From an uncultured Collinsella sp. (GTDB lineage: Bacteria; Actinomycetota; Coriobacteriia; Coriobacteriales; Coriobacteriaceae), in the NCBI GenBank assembly GCA_938005465.1, contig CALLNU010000036.1, positions 1 through 7,885 of the forward strand: a DNA stretch of 7,885 nucleotides. The letters run 5' to 3'. The number at the start of each line of letters is the position of its first letter. Position 1 is the first letter of the stretch. Positions 6,601 through 7,885 of this stretch are shown piece after piece. The position numbers and the translations under genes were made by a program. Below the pieces are notes generated by a model. That model did no database searches, had not been told where the DNA came from, and saw only the letters and a list, made by a program, of their open reading frames with translations.

Positions 6601-7885
6601 TCATTGCTGGATTTCGCTCAAAAACTCAGCGGCGACTTCGTTGCTTTTGAAACGGATGCTGCGGTCTTCTTTCTTGGGGAATGCCAGCAGCGGGATAGTC
6701 CCGTACCAGACAGTTTCCTCGTCAATCACGGCCGCGCACAGCCGCCCTTTGGCCTTGACGGAATAGTCGACGTTCATCTCGGCAAAAATCGCTTTCGCGT
6801 CATCGCGCGGAGGTGAGGCAACATAAACCTCAAGGGTAATCCCACGGGCGGCTGCGCCTGCGAGTGTGGTGGTGAGTTTCGTGAGGCATGCGGCGGATGC
6901 GTAGGATGCGGCTATGAAGGCACTCTTTGTGGCACCGGTGATGTCTTTAATTAATGCCTCAATAGCGTTTGCCGGCTCTATGAGAATGTTGTAATCGGGT
7001 TGCTCGCTGTCCTCTGCTGAATAAATTTCGTACCCCAACTTGGCGTACGTCTTGAGTCTTTTCTGGTACATGCGGGCGAGCATGGGTATCGACAGGTCAA
7101 TGTAGTCGAATATCTCAACCTGTTGCTTGCCCTCGTGGCTTCTATGCAGTCTGCCCACCTGCTGCGTTACGCTGCCGTCCCAAGATATCGGCGTGGCAAT
7201 GAAAAGGGTGTCAAGGTAGGACAGATCGAAGCCCTCGCTCAGAAGGCTTTCGGTGGCGACGATGATTCGATGTTCATGCTCAAAGCCGGGAAGACTGTTC
7301 AGTATCGCTTTTCTTTCTTTGGCGCCGATTTCTCCGGTTAAGAGTATGGGCTCGTGTCTGCGATCATTAAGCAACCTGAACAGTTCCTCAGCATGCTTTT
7401 TCCTTTTGGATAGTATGAGCGGATGTCGACCGTTTGACGCTGCTTCGAGGGCGTCATCGACAATCAATTCGTTTCTTGCCGCATGTGCACACAGCATATC
7501 GAGAATCTGATTGAAGCTTGCATCCGGCTCGTAGGCGGATAGCCGAATGCCGGTAAATCTCGGTCGAACGATGCGCTGGATGCCCTGCTGAATTGCCTGC
7601 GTTTTTGGATCGATGACATAGCGAAGCGGGCCGCAGAGCATCGAGAGCGCCCGCGTGAGTCCGTCGGAGCGCTCGGGTGTCGCGGAGAGGCCATATATAT
7701 ATTTGGCTGGAGCGGACTTGAGGACGAGCTCGAGCTGTGGCGCGGCAGCATGGTGGCATTCGTCGCAGATAATGAGGCCGTAATTACGAACAAGGTTCTT
7801 AACTATCGGCTCCCCGGTTTGGGAGTCTTTGATCGCGTCGAAAATGTTGGTGTAAGGGTGACACCCTAGCGCCCGTTTAACGAAA
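6601..7885 (-). CDS. SF2 DECH-box helicase with C-terminal PLD-like domain, 3' part only (TOTE-system-like)
   Basis: The frame is open to the window edge, so the visible 427 residues lack the true start; the ATG at 7641 lies inside the helicase core and is not the start. In fragment numbering: motif II DECHH (41-45), motif III LSATP (66-70), a linker with CGPLRYVID (84-92), then helicase domain 2 with ILSKRKKHAEELF (157-169), TESLLSEGFD (211-220) and motif VI QQVGRLHR (241-248). Residues about 303-427 resemble a phospholipase-D-like domain ending in VIDEETVWYG (386-395). The HxK of that motif is replaced by Arg381 and Cys383, so nuclease activity there is unlikely. The motif order and CGPLRYVID resemble the helicases of TOTE conflict systems, where an archaeo-eukaryotic primase domain precedes the helicase. 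That domain, and motif I, would lie beyond 7885. The product would unwind nucleic acid using ATP. Codons are more A/T-rich than in tgt, suggesting accessory DNA. Confidence 0.85.
   Translation of the reverse strand, partial: FVKRALGCHPYTNIFDAIKDSQTGEPIVKNLVRNYGLIICDECHHAAAPQLELVLKSAPAKYIYGLSATPERSDGLTRALSMLCGPLRYVIDPKTQAIQQGIQRIVRPRFTGIRLSAYEPDASFNQILDMLCAHAARNELIVDDALEAASNGRHPLILSKRKKHAEELFRLLNDRRHEPILLTGEIGAKERKAILNSLPGFEHEHRIIVATESLLSEGFDLSYLDTLFIATPISWDGSVTQQVGRLHRSHEGKQQVEIFDYIDLSIPMLARMYQKRLKTYAKLGYEIYSAEDSEQPDYNILIEPANAIEALIKDITGATKSAFIAASYASAACLTKLTTTLAGAAARGITLEVYVASPPRDDAKAIFAEMNVDYSVKAKGRLCAAVIDEETVWYGTIPLLAFPKKEDRSIRFKSNEVAAEFLSEIQQ

Noticed and set aside
6601..7641. Taking the ATG at 7641 as the helicase start
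   Set aside because: The same frame continues upstream to the window edge and encodes motifs II and III there, so this Met is internal.
7454..7793. Frames of about 100 codons on the - strand at the right edge
   Set aside because: They overlap the helicase frame, which carries DECHH and SATP in the correct order. The alternatives are Ser/Arg-rich shadow translations.

Overview
The window looks like chromosome from a high-GC Coriobacteriia actinobacterium, most likely Collinsella or a close relative. This rests on the strong G/C bias at third codon positions in the housekeeping genes and on intergenic repeats built from ggggac, gccggca and gactagtc words. I recall that style of repeat from Collinsella intergenic DNA. 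It is an inference, not a search result.

Layout from left to right. Positions 1-346 are repeat-rich and intergenic, with a possible 15-codon start of a leftward gene at the very edge. A leftward gene (347-2116) encodes a 589-residue acidic, coiled-coil protein anchored by one C-terminal membrane helix. A 288-bp divergent spacer separates it from a rightward SDR oxidoreductase (2405-3205). A 438-bp repeat and hairpin region follows (3206-3643): a terminator-like hairpin inside a ~98-bp imperfect palindrome, then a second copy of the left-edge repeat, here bounded by inverted repeats. Next come tgt, a tRNA-guanine transglycosylase (3644-4783), and a LOG-family nucleotide phosphoribohydrolase-like protein (4997-5755). 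A strong intrinsic terminator ends only 6 nt before the ribosome binding site of the LOG gene. A two-gene type II toxin-antitoxin module follows (RelB/DinJ-like antitoxin 5869-6168, YafQ-like toxin 6171-6479), with a 16-bp perfect palindrome at its promoter. The right end holds the 3' part of a leftward SF2 (DECH-box) helicase (6601-7885). It carries a C-terminal phospholipase-D-like domain whose HxK motif is lost. It resembles the helicases of TOTE-type conflict systems, but its N-terminal half lies outside the window.

The left and middle genes look like core genome. The toxin-antitoxin pair and the helicase use visibly more A/T-ending codons and look like accessory, possibly transferred, DNA. 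Two long hairpins with the same tip sequence (agttgcggtg ... caccgcaact) lie at 255-320 and 6493-6559, each just past a gene's 3' end. They differ inside the stem but keep pairing through compensatory changes, so they look like members of a dispersed structured repeat family.

The most promising lead for an undescribed system is the helicase with its degenerate PLD domain next to the toxin-antitoxin pair. The rest of that operon must be read beyond position 7885 to judge it.
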